A stretch of DNA of 64,000 bases from Flavobacterium sp. N2820 (GTDB lineage: Bacteria > Bacteroidota > Bacteroidia > Flavobacteriales > Flavobacteriaceae). Positions 56,429 through 62,914 of the stretch are shown here, piece after piece. The first letter of the stretch is position 1. Each line of letters opens with the position of its first letter. The DNA is taken from NCBI RefSeq assembly GCF_025947285.1, contig NZ_CP110008.1, forward strand, positions 1,116,001 to 1,180,000, written 5' to 3'. A program made the position numbers and the translations under genes. Under the pieces are notes generated by a model, which saw nothing but the letters and a program-made list of their open reading frames with translations, was not told the DNA's origin and ran no database searches.

Positions 56429-58417
56429 ATGAAATTCCAAGTCGTATCTGATTATAAACCAACAGGTGACCAACCTCAAGCTATTGAAAAACTTTCAAAA
56501 GGCATTATCAATGGTGAAAAATACCAAACTTTATTAGGGGTTACAGGTTCTGGAAAGACCTTTACTGTTGCCAATGTGGTACAAGAAGTACAAAAACCGA
56601 CTTTAGTTTTAGCACATAACAAAACGCTAGCCGCTCAATTATATTCCGAATTTAAACAGTTTTTCCCTAATAATTCGGTGCAATATTTTGTTTCCTATTA
56701 CGATTATTATCAGCCTGAAGCTTTTATTCCTGTAACTGGAACGTATATCGAGAAAGATTTATCCATTAATGAAGAATTAGAAAAATTACGTTTAAGTACC
56801 ACTTCTGCCCTACTTTCAGGTCGTAGAGATATCATTGTAATTTCTTCGGTTTCTTGTTTGTATGGTATTGGAAATCCGGTTGAGTTTCAGAAAAATGTAG
56901 TGAATTTAGAAACTGGCCAACAAATCTCTCGTACAAAATTATTGCATCAATTGGTTCAAAGTTTATATTCGAGAACCGAAGCCGATTTTAATCCTGGGAA
57001 TTTCAGAATCAAAGGTGACATTGTAGAAATTTTTCCAAGTTATGGCGATGAACCGTTTAGAATACACTTTTTTGGCGATGAAATTGAAGAAATTGAAGCG
57101 TTTGATGCACGAACAGCTCAGGTTTTAGAACGTTATGAAAAACTAACGGTTTATCCTGCCAACATGTTTGTAACTTCGCCTGATGTGTTGCAAAATGCCA
57201 TTTGGGCCATCCAACAAGATTTGGTAAAACAAGTGGATTATTTCAAAGAAATTGGCAAACATTTAGAAGCCAAACGATTAGAAGAACGCACGAATTTCGA
57301 TTTAGAAATGATTCGCGAATTAGGGTATTGCTCTGGAATTGAAAACTATTCTCGCTACCTTGATGGTCGTGAACCCGGCACTCGCCCATTCTGTTTGTTG
57401 GATTATTTTCCAGATGATTTTTTAATGGTGGTGGATGAAAGTCATGTTACCATTTCACAAGTACATGCCATGTATGGTGGTGATAGAAGTCGTAAAGAAA
57501 ACTTGGTTGAATATGGTTTTAGATTACCTGCGGCAATGGACAATCGTCCGTTGAAATTTGAAGAATTTGAAGCCTTGCAAAATCAAGTGGTTTATGTTTC
57601 AGCAACACCTGCAGATTATGAATTGCAAAAATCGGAAGGGGTTTATGTGGAACAAGTGATTCGTCCAACTGGATTGCTTGACCCCATTATTGAAGTTAGA
57701 CCAAGTGCCAATCAAATTGACGATTTAATAGAAGAAATTCAGTTGCGATGTGAAGCAGACGAACGCGTTTTAGTAACCACTTTAACCAAGCGTATGGCAG
57801 AAGAACTGGCTAAATACTTAACCAAAGTAGCTATTCGTTGTCGTTATATTCACTCCGATGTGGATACGTTAGAGCGTGTAGAAATTATGCAAGATTTACG
57901 AAAAGGAATATTTGACGTGTTAATTGGTGTCAACTTATTAAGAGAAGGTTTGGATTTACCCGAAGTTTCGTTAGTTGCCATTTTAGATGCTGATAAAGAA
58001 GGCTTTTTACGTAGCCATCGTTCATTAACACAAACTGTAGGTCGTGCTGCTCGTAATGTAAATGGAAAAGCAATTATGTATGCCGATAAAATTACGGCTT
58101 CCATGCAAAAAACCATTGATGAAACTACGTACCGAAGAGAAAAACAAACCAATTATAATACCAAACACGGTTTAGCACCAAAAGCATTGAACAAGAGTTT
58201 AGGAAGCGCTTTAAGTGGCAATTCGGTTTCCACAGGCTATTTTGAAAAAGAAGCCTTAAAAGCTGCCGAACCAGAAAGCTTATATTTATCAAAACCTGAA
58301 TTAGAGAAAAAAATTAGAGATTTACGCAAAATGATGGAAAAAGCTGCTAAAGAATTAGACTTTATGCAAGCCGCCAAACTACGTGATGATATAAAAGCAT
58401 TACAAGACAAATTGTAA
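56429..58417 (+). CDS. uvrB: Excinuclease ABC subunit B
   Basis: 662 residues. Walker A GVTGSGKT is at 37-44, and the beta-hairpin region YYDYYQPEAFIPVTGTYIEK follows near residue 95. Helicase motifs are VVDESHVT, YVSATPADYE and VGRAARN. The UVR domain lies at the C-terminus (LRKMMEKAAKELDFMQAAKLRDDI). It verifies damage with UvrA and loads UvrC in nucleotide excision repair. Its start abuts the toxin stop, so basal translation may be coupled to the toxin-antitoxin transcript. A MITE-like element follows. Confidence 0.98.
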   Translation: MKFQVVSDYKPTGDQPQAIEKLSKGIINGEKYQTLLGVTGSGKTFTVANVVQEVQKPTLVLAHNKTLAAQLYSEFKQFFPNNSVQYFVSYYDYYQPEAFIPVTGTYIEKDLSINEELEKLRLSTTSALLSGRRDIIVISSVSCLYGIGNPVEFQKNVVNLETGQQISRTKLLHQLVQSLYSRTEADFNPGNFRIKGDIVEIFPSYGDEPFRIHFFGDEIEEIEAFDARTAQVLERYEKLTVYPANMFVTSPDVLQNAIWAIQQDLVKQVDYFKEIGKHLEAKRLEERTNFDLEMIRELGYCSGIENYSRYLDGREPGTRPFCLLDYFPDDFLMVVDESHVTISQVHAMYGGDRSRKENLVEYGFRLPAAMDNRPLKFEEFEALQNQVVYVSATPADYELQKSEGVYVEQVIRPTGLLDPIIEVRPSANQIDDLIEEIQLRCEADERVLVTTLTKRMAEELAKYLTKVAIRCRYIHSDVDTLERVEIMQDLRKGIFDVLIGVNLLREGLDLPEVSLVAILDADKEGFLRSHRSLTQTVGRAARNVNGKAIMYADKITASMQKTIDETTYRREKQTNYNTKHGLAPKALNKSLGSALSGNSVSTGYFEKEALKAAEPESLYLSKPELEKKIRDLRKMMEKAAKELDFMQAAKLRDDIKALQDKL

Positions 58418-58429
58418 TTTTCTCTAATT

Positions 58430-58526
58430 TTGTCATGCTGCACTCGTTTTCTTCGTTAATTCGCAAAGCTCGGGTCAGCTTCTTAGTCAAATAAAATGAT
58501 ATTCTGAAACAAGTTCAGAATGACAA
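58430..58526. repeat. MITE/REP-like palindromic intergenic element
   Basis: The left end TTGTCATGCTG (58430-58440) and right end CAGAATGACAA (58516-58526) are inverted repeats with one mismatch. Inside, ATTCTGAA (58501-58508) pairs with TTCAGAAT (58514-58521) around ACAAG. A related half (GTCATTCTGA) recurs at about 61640-61649. It sits between uvrB and the DMP19 gene and encodes nothing. Confidence 0.6.
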
Positions 58527-58553
58527 GAATATAAAAACGTTAATCAAGAAACA

Positions 58554-59024
58554 ATGAACACAATTAACAACATATTAAAATTAGAAGACGAAGTAGCCAT
58601 CATTGAAGCAATTGGTTCTTTAATTTGGGAAAAGAAAGAAGCTACTGAAGATTTTTCGGCCTTAACGGACGAAGAAAAAGTATTTGTTTTTATCGATATC
58701 TTTGAAGGTGCAATGGGCGAAGGCGGACTTCATTTCTTTTTTACTTCAGAATCTGGGAATTTTGTGGAAGAAATTATTACTTCGTATCAAGAAATTAAGG
58801 CGCCAAAAACGGCTGAATTAATTGCTAATGCTGTAAAAATTTTCCCTAAAACTTATACCGTAGATCTAGAAGAACGTCAGGCTTTAATTGCAAAAGCTGA
58901 GGAAGAAATACTTTCGGGTTGGGAAGATTTAGACGAACTCTTCTTTACTAATGAAAGCGAAGAAGATGTGGTCACTTTAATTGTGGACTATATTAAAGCG
59001 AATGAATCCCAATTTGGTCGCTAA
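58554..59024 (+). CDS. DMP19-family protein (DUF4375)
   Basis: 156 residues. The DMP19-type core reads ALTDEEKVFVFIDIFEGAMGEGGLHFFFTSESGNFVEEIITSY (quoted from parts), then APKTAELIANAVKIFP. The acidic surface is compatible with the DNA-mimic role shown for Neisseria DMP19, but this is inferred only. No neighbour points to a specific target. Confidence 0.75.
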   Translation: MNTINNILKLEDEVAIIEAIGSLIWEKKEATEDFSALTDEEKVFVFIDIFEGAMGEGGLHFFFTSESGNFVEEIITSYQEIKAPKTAELIANAVKIFPKTYTVDLEERQALIAKAEEEILSGWEDLDELFFTNESEEDVVTLIVDYIKANESQFGR

Positions 59025-59074
59025 TCGTATTTAAAAAAAACGTAACTTTAATTTTCATTTAATACTTACTACAA

Positions 59075-59920
59075 ATGAAAAAATTAGCATTTACTATATC
59101 TATCAAAGCACCAAAAGAAAAAGTTTGGTATTCCCTTTGGGACGACGAAAACTACGAAAATTGGACGACTGCTTTTTGTGAGGGCTCGTATGCTATTTCG
59201 AGTTGGGAAGAAGGAAGCAAAATTCACTTTTTATCCCCATCTGGTGGAGGAATGTATTCTAAAATTAGTGAGAACAAGCCGTTTGAATCGATGGTTTTTG
59301 CCCACATTGGCAACATTGATAATTTAAAAGAATTGCCGCTTGACGACGAAACCAAACAATGGACAGGTTGCGAAGAACGTTATACATTGACCGAAAAAAA
59401 TGAAATAACGACTTTAACGGTTTCAGTAGATGCATTAGAACAATATAGTGCTTTTTTTGAAGGTTCTTTCCCTAAAGCATTAGAAAACATTAAGGCTATT
59501 GCCGAAAATCCAACTGTAAAATCAATTACCGTTCGCACCGCTATCGAAGCAACTGTTGAACAAGTTTGGCACTTTTTTACCCAACCTGAACACATTACGA
59601 AATGGAATTTTGCTTCAGATGATTGGCATTGTCCAGCAGCAAAAAATAATTTGCAAGTAGGCGGAACATTCAACTATACAATGGCTTCAAAAGATGAACC
59701 TGTTGCATTTGACTTTGAAGGCACTTATGAAGCCATTGAAACACATAAAAAAATAGTGTATAAAATTGCTGATGGCAGAAAAGTAGTTGTAAAATTTGAT
59801 GTTTTAGACGACAAGGTAATTCTCACGGAAATCTTTGAACCAGAAAATGTCCATTCCATTGCGTTACAACGTGATGGTTGGCAAGCAATTCTGGACAATT
59901 TTAAAAAACACATAAATTAA
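59075..59920 (+). CDS. SRPBCC/AHSA1 protein with two tandem domains
   Basis: 281 residues. Domain 1 (about 1-140) begins LAFTISIKAPKEKVWYSLWD and includes YTLTEKNEITTLTVSVD. Domain 2 (about 145-281) begins KSITVRTAIEATVEQVWHFFT, has EHITKWNFASDDWHCPAAKN and ends DGWQAILDNFKKH. Both are helix-grip folds that bind hydrophobic ligands. The duplication in one chain is likely an internal gene fusion. The VOC gene follows by 6 bases, suggesting an operon. No ligand is known. Confidence 0.88.
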   Translation: MKKLAFTISIKAPKEKVWYSLWDDENYENWTTAFCEGSYAISSWEEGSKIHFLSPSGGGMYSKISENKPFESMVFAHIGNIDNLKELPLDDETKQWTGCEERYTLTEKNEITTLTVSVDALEQYSAFFEGSFPKALENIKAIAENPTVKSITVRTAIEATVEQVWHFFTQPEHITKWNFASDDWHCPAAKNNLQVGGTFNYTMASKDEPVAFDFEGTYEAIETHKKIVYKIADGRKVVVKFDVLDDKVILTEIFEPENVHSIALQRDGWQAILDNFKKHIN

Positions 59921-59926
59921 GAAATC

Positions 59927-60364
59927 ATGACAACAGTAAACGTTTATCTTACCTTTAATGGTACTACTGAAGAGGCTTTTAATTTTTATAAATCGGTTTT
60001 TGGTGGCGAATTTACTTATATGGGTAGATTCAAAGACATGCCTGCTGATGAAAATTGTCCGCCTCCAACTGAAGCGGAAGGAAACCGCATTATGCATGTG
60101 AGTTTACCAATTAGTAAAGAAACGATTTTAATGGGAAGCGACAGCACTTCATTTAGTGGTGATGTTACATTTGGGAACAATTTTTCGGTTTCAATCAATA
60201 CCGATAGTAAAGAAAAAGCAGACCAATTATTCAACGGACTTTCTGCTGGTGGAACGATCATCATGCCAATGGAAAAAACATTTTGGGGTGCTTATTTCGG
60301 CATGTTTACAGATAAATTTGGCATCAATTGGATGGTAAATTTTGATGAAGTTCCCGCTAATTAA
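59927..60364 (+). CDS. VOC family protein (PhnB/glyoxalase type)
   Basis: 145 residues. PhnB-like start VNVYLTFNGTTEEAFNFYKSVFGGEF, then MHVSLPISKETILMGSD and the closing FWGAYFGMFTDKFGINWMVNF. Members include metal-free VOC proteins, antibiotic-binding proteins and dioxygenases. No clear metal-ligand triad can be named here. Its stop overlaps the convergent TerB-like gene by four bases. Confidence 0.88.
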   Translation: MTTVNVYLTFNGTTEEAFNFYKSVFGGEFTYMGRFKDMPADENCPPPTEAEGNRIMHVSLPISKETILMGSDSTSFSGDVTFGNNFSVSINTDSKEKADQLFNGLSAGGTIIMPMEKTFWGAYFGMFTDKFGINWMVNFDEVPAN

Positions 60365-60762
60365 TTGTGTTGTTCACTAAAAACAGCTAACAAAACTTCG
60401 CCTGGTACCATTCGATTAGGCGAAGTTTTCATTAGTTGTAAAACACGTTTCATGGCATAAGGATTCAATCCCATATTGATGCCTATTTCGTTGATTTTGA
60501 TTTGTTCTCTTTCGTGCAACACCCCATCGCAATGCATTAACAAAGCCAAACGATAAAACTGACAAATTCTATTGAACTCGTCTTTAATCACAACCGTTTC
60601 GCTTCTATTTTCAAATAATTTCAAGAATGTCTCTTTATCGATTTCTAACTCTTTGGCTACAATTTCTAAAAAATCATATTCTCTATCGTGCAATTCGCCA
60701 TCGACCAGTGCAAATGCAATCATTTCTTGTAATAAACCTATCTTTTCTTGGTAACTATCCAT
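60361..60762 (-). CDS. TerB-like tellurite-resistance family protein
   Basis: 133 residues, all helical. The repeated acidic motif of the TerB/DjlA fold appears twice: FALVDGELHDREYDFLEIVAKEL and LMHCDGVLHEREQIKINEIGINMG. These helix-loop-helix Asp/Glu pairs may bind metal. There is no J-domain. The start is ATG 60762; the codon before is TTG and unlikely. Convergent with the VOC gene, overlapping by four bases. Confidence 0.8.
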   Translation of the reverse strand: MDSYQEKIGLLQEMIAFALVDGELHDREYDFLEIVAKELEIDKETFLKLFENRSETVVIKDEFNRICQFYRLALLMHCDGVLHEREQIKINEIGINMGLNPYAMKRVLQLMKTSPNRMVPGEVLLAVFSEQHN

Positions 60763-60805
60763 CAAAATACTAATTTTATATCGTGTTGATGTATCAAATA
60801 TAAAA

Positions 60806-61594
60806 ATGAAAATGTATTTATTCCTATTTCGCTGTTGTTTTTTATTAACAGTTGCTTTTTGTAATGCTCAAAAAAATGTTTCTTTCTTTATGCTTGAAGC
60901 GCCTCAACTGCAAACTACCAAAAAAATATGGCTGTATTTACCTGAGGATTATGCTACTAGCAACAAGAAATTTCCGGTGATTTATATGCACGATGGTCAA
61001 AATTTATTTGATACTAAAACTGCGTATGCTGGCGAATGGCGCATTGATGAAACCTTAGACAGTTTGAAAGCCGATGTAATTGTCATCGGAATTGAACACG
61101 GCAATGAAAAACGTATTGATGAACTTACGCCTTATGTACACGAACAACATGGTGGTGGCAATGCCAATGCGTATTTAGATTTTATAGTTACGACCTTAAA
61201 ACCCTATGTAGATAGTCATTACAGAACAAAAACAGGAAAATATAATACCGCCATTGGTGGCAGTTCGCTAGGTGGATTGGTTTCGTATTATGCGGTATTG
61301 CACTATCCAAAAGTGTTTGGAAAAGCCCTTATTTTTTCGCCTGCATTTTGGATTAATCCTGAAGTGTATACCTTAAGCGAAAATACTAAAAAGCTGAAAT
61401 CAAAACTCTATTTTATGTGTGGTGGCAATGAAAGTGAAACAATGGTAGCCGATATGGAACGCATGATTGATTTAGTCAATACCACGCGCTGTTCTTGTTT
61501 GCATCTGACACGTACTAAGGTGGTACCCGAAGGAAAACATAATGAAAAATTATGGGCAAAAGAATTTGCAAAAGCGTACCTTTGGCTTTTTTAA
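60806..61594 (+). CDS. Exported esterase of the putative esterase/enterochelin-esterase fold
   Basis: 262 residues with a signal peptide (MKMYLFLFRCCFLLTVAFCNAQ). The alpha/beta-hydrolase has IWLYLPEDYATSN, PVIYMHDGQNLFD and the nucleophile elbow AIGGSSLGGLVSYYAVL, with later LYFMCGGNESE. The terminal EGKHNEKLWAKEFAKAYLWL supplies the His. Relatives hydrolyse ferric-siderophore or sugar esters; the substrate is unknown. A heptamer repeat begins directly after the stop. Confidence 0.88.
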   Translation: MKMYLFLFRCCFLLTVAFCNAQKNVSFFMLEAPQLQTTKKIWLYLPEDYATSNKKFPVIYMHDGQNLFDTKTAYAGEWRIDETLDSLKADVIVIGIEHGNEKRIDELTPYVHEQHGGGNANAYLDFIVTTLKPYVDSHYRTKTGKYNTAIGGSSLGGLVSYYAVLHYPKVFGKALIFSPAFWINPEVYTLSENTKKLKSKLYFMCGGNESETMVADMERMIDLVNTTRCSCLHLTRTKVVPEGKHNEKLWAKEFAKAYLWLF

Positions 61595-61629
61595 AGTTAT
61601 GAGTTATGAGTTATGAGTTATGAGTTATG
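61595..61629. repeat. Five perfect copies of AGTTATG
   Basis: Five exact consecutive copies of the 7-base unit AGTTATG, with a degenerate sixth (AGTTGAT). They begin one base after the stop codon of the esterase gene. No frame continues through them. Confidence 0.9.
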
Positions 61630-61749
61630 AGTTGATTTTGTCATTCTGATGAAAGAGGAATTTGCTACAAAGTGGGATTCCGTTTGAATAAATCGAAAAC
61701 AATTGCTGTTGAACTTGAACTTGATGTTAAATAATTAATGAAGATATAA
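61630..61749. other. Gap with a partial palindromic-element copy
   Basis: 120 bases with no gene. GTCATTCTGATGAAAGAGGA and GGGATTCCG near 61640-61680 resemble half of the element at 58430-58526. The last 40 bases are the DUF1456 leader. Confidence 0.4.
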
Positions 61750-62214
61750 ATGAACAATAATGATATTTTTAAAAAACTCCGTGTTGCGTTGCAATTACGT
61801 GATGACCAAATTATTGAAGTACTAAATCTGGTAAACTTTAGGGTTTCTAAAGGGGAGTTAGCTAATGTATTTAGAAGCGAAGACCATCCAAATTTTATGG
61901 AATGTGGGGATCAATTATTGCGTAATTTTTTAAACGGTTTAGTGATTTATTTGCGCGGTACAAAAGAAGATCCGAAACAACCTATGGACGTATTAAATTC
62001 GATTAAAGCTGCAAAAGTGCCTTTAAAAGAAGTGTATAAAGATGAATCGGCTCCAAAGAAAACGTATGCGAAGGAAGGTGATAAAAAACCTTTTAAACCG
62101 AAAGCAACTGCTGCAAAGAAACCTTTTGGTAAAGGAAAACCTGCCGACAAAAAAGCAAAACCTGAAAACCCAGTGGAACGTTTTAAGTTTAATACGGGAA
62201 AAGGCAAAAAATAA
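61750..62214 (+). CDS. DUF1456 protein with basic tail (half-length YehS relative)
   Basis: 154 residues. Residues about 1-75 are one DUF1456 module (NNDIFKKLRVALQLRDDQII, then SEDHPNFMECGDQLLRNFLNGL). From memory it matches the second of the two modules of E. coli YehS (FRECGDQFLRYFLRGL). The rest is not a second module but a Lys/Pro/Ala-rich tail of about 60 residues (KKPFKPKATAAKKPFGKGKP), likely disordered and nucleic-acid binding. Function unknown. Confidence 0.85.
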   Translation: MNNNDIFKKLRVALQLRDDQIIEVLNLVNFRVSKGELANVFRSEDHPNFMECGDQLLRNFLNGLVIYLRGTKEDPKQPMDVLNSIKAAKVPLKEVYKDESAPKKTYAKEGDKKPFKPKATAAKKPFGKGKPADKKAKPENPVERFKFNTGKGKK

Positions 62215-62230
62215 GTCTCAAAACACATCA

Positions 62231-62267
62231 AAAACCAGCGAGAATTAAACCTATCGCTGGTTTTTTG
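62231..62267. terminator. Bidirectional intrinsic terminator
   Basis: AAAACCAGCGA (62231-62241) pairs with TCGCTGGTTTT (62254-62264), followed by more T residues. It separates the DUF1456 gene and the convergent HU-related gene. Confidence 0.9.
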
Positions 62268-62651
62268 TTATCGCAATCTTTTGAACTTTAGATTTTCCAA
62301 TACTTTTTTAAAATTACGAGCCGGTTTAAACAGCATTTTTGCCCCTAAAATTGAGCTTTTGTTTAATAGCTCAGGTTCATCTGTTCCTTTACCTTTTAGC
62401 GTTAGGGCAAAAGTGCCTAAGCGATCGATTTTTACGATGTTACCTTTAGACAACTCCTCGCCTATTACCTGACTCATTCCTATTAGAACTCCGTAGCAAT
62501 CAGCTACTGAAACCGTGCTTCGACTTGATATAACCTCTGCAATATATTCTAAATCAACCGCTCCACTGCTAACCGCACAAGGATAATATTTGGTTTGTGG
62601 TGGTGATACAATATTGTTTTGTTTGGGTACCATTTTAAAAGCTATTGCCAT
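62268..62651 (-). CDS. HU-related DNA-binding protein
   Basis: 127 residues. The HU/IHF-like fold shows YYPCAVSSGAVDLEYIAEVI, EELSKGNIVKIDRLGTFAL and GAKMLFKPARNFKKVLENLK. It belongs to the Bacteroidota HU-related family with an N-terminal extension (IAFKMVPKQNNI). It probably binds and bends DNA. It is divergent from the tyrosine recombinase gene, with the palindromic array between them. IHF/HU proteins help many site-specific recombinases, so a functional link is plausible. Confidence 0.88.
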   Translation of the reverse strand: MAIAFKMVPKQNNIVSPPQTKYYPCAVSSGAVDLEYIAEVISSRSTVSVADCYGVLIGMSQVIGEELSKGNIVKIDRLGTFALTLKGKGTDEPELLNKSSILGAKMLFKPARNFKKVLENLKFKRLR

Positions 62652-62684
62652 CTTATTTTAATTTTATAAGTACAAAAATACAAA

Positions 62685-62693
62685 TTATAAGGA
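62685..62693. repeat. Left copy of an inverted 9-bp repeat (TTATAAGGA)
   Basis: TTATAAGGA, with its inverse TCCTTATAA at 62884-62892. Further bases agree in part (TTATAAGGAcACtAA against TTATAAGGAtACaAA). The pair encloses the 22-bp palindromic array and about 190 bases in all. This copy lies 34 bases upstream of the HU-related start codon. Confidence 0.6.
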
Positions 62694-62701
62694 CACTAAA
62701 T

Positions 62702-62789
62702 TCAATTGCTGTACAGCAATTGGGTAATTCCCCTAGGGCAATCAACTATTTTCCCTAGGGGAATTAGTGCATTGCCCTAGGGGAAATGG
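62702..62789. promoter_or_regulatory. Array of four dyad-symmetric 22-bp units
   Basis: Unit 1 contains the perfect 20-base palindrome CAATTGCTGTACAGCAATTG (62703-62722). Units 2-4 each contain CCCTAGGG (62731-62738, 62753-62760, 62775-62782) with AATT-type flanks on both sides. The four symmetry centres (62712.5, 62734.5, 62756.5, 62778.5) are spaced exactly 22 bp, two helical turns. Half-sites share ATTSCCCT, with unit 1 diverging to ATTGCTGT. Candidate operator or recombination-site array for a dimeric protein. Confidence 0.85.
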
Positions 62790-62883
62790 TTTTATTCTAT
62801 GGATAAAAACATTTTATACCCTGATTAACAACAAATTAATAAAATGGAAAATACAATTAAATAATTATTTATTTATATTTGTA

Positions 62884-62892
62884 TCCTTATAA
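62884..62892. repeat. Right copy of the inverted 9-bp repeat (TCCTTATAA)
   Basis: TCCTTATAA, the inverse of 62685-62693, lying 22 bases upstream of the recombinase ATG and just after a TATATTTG box (62874-62881) that may be the recombinase promoter. Its position mirrors that of the left copy. Confidence 0.6.
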
Positions 62893-62914
62893 GCCATTTA
62901 AAATAGTATTAGCC

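Noticed and set aside
62702..62789. CRISPR array
   Set aside because: The units are contiguous palindromes with no spacers and there are no cas genes nearby.
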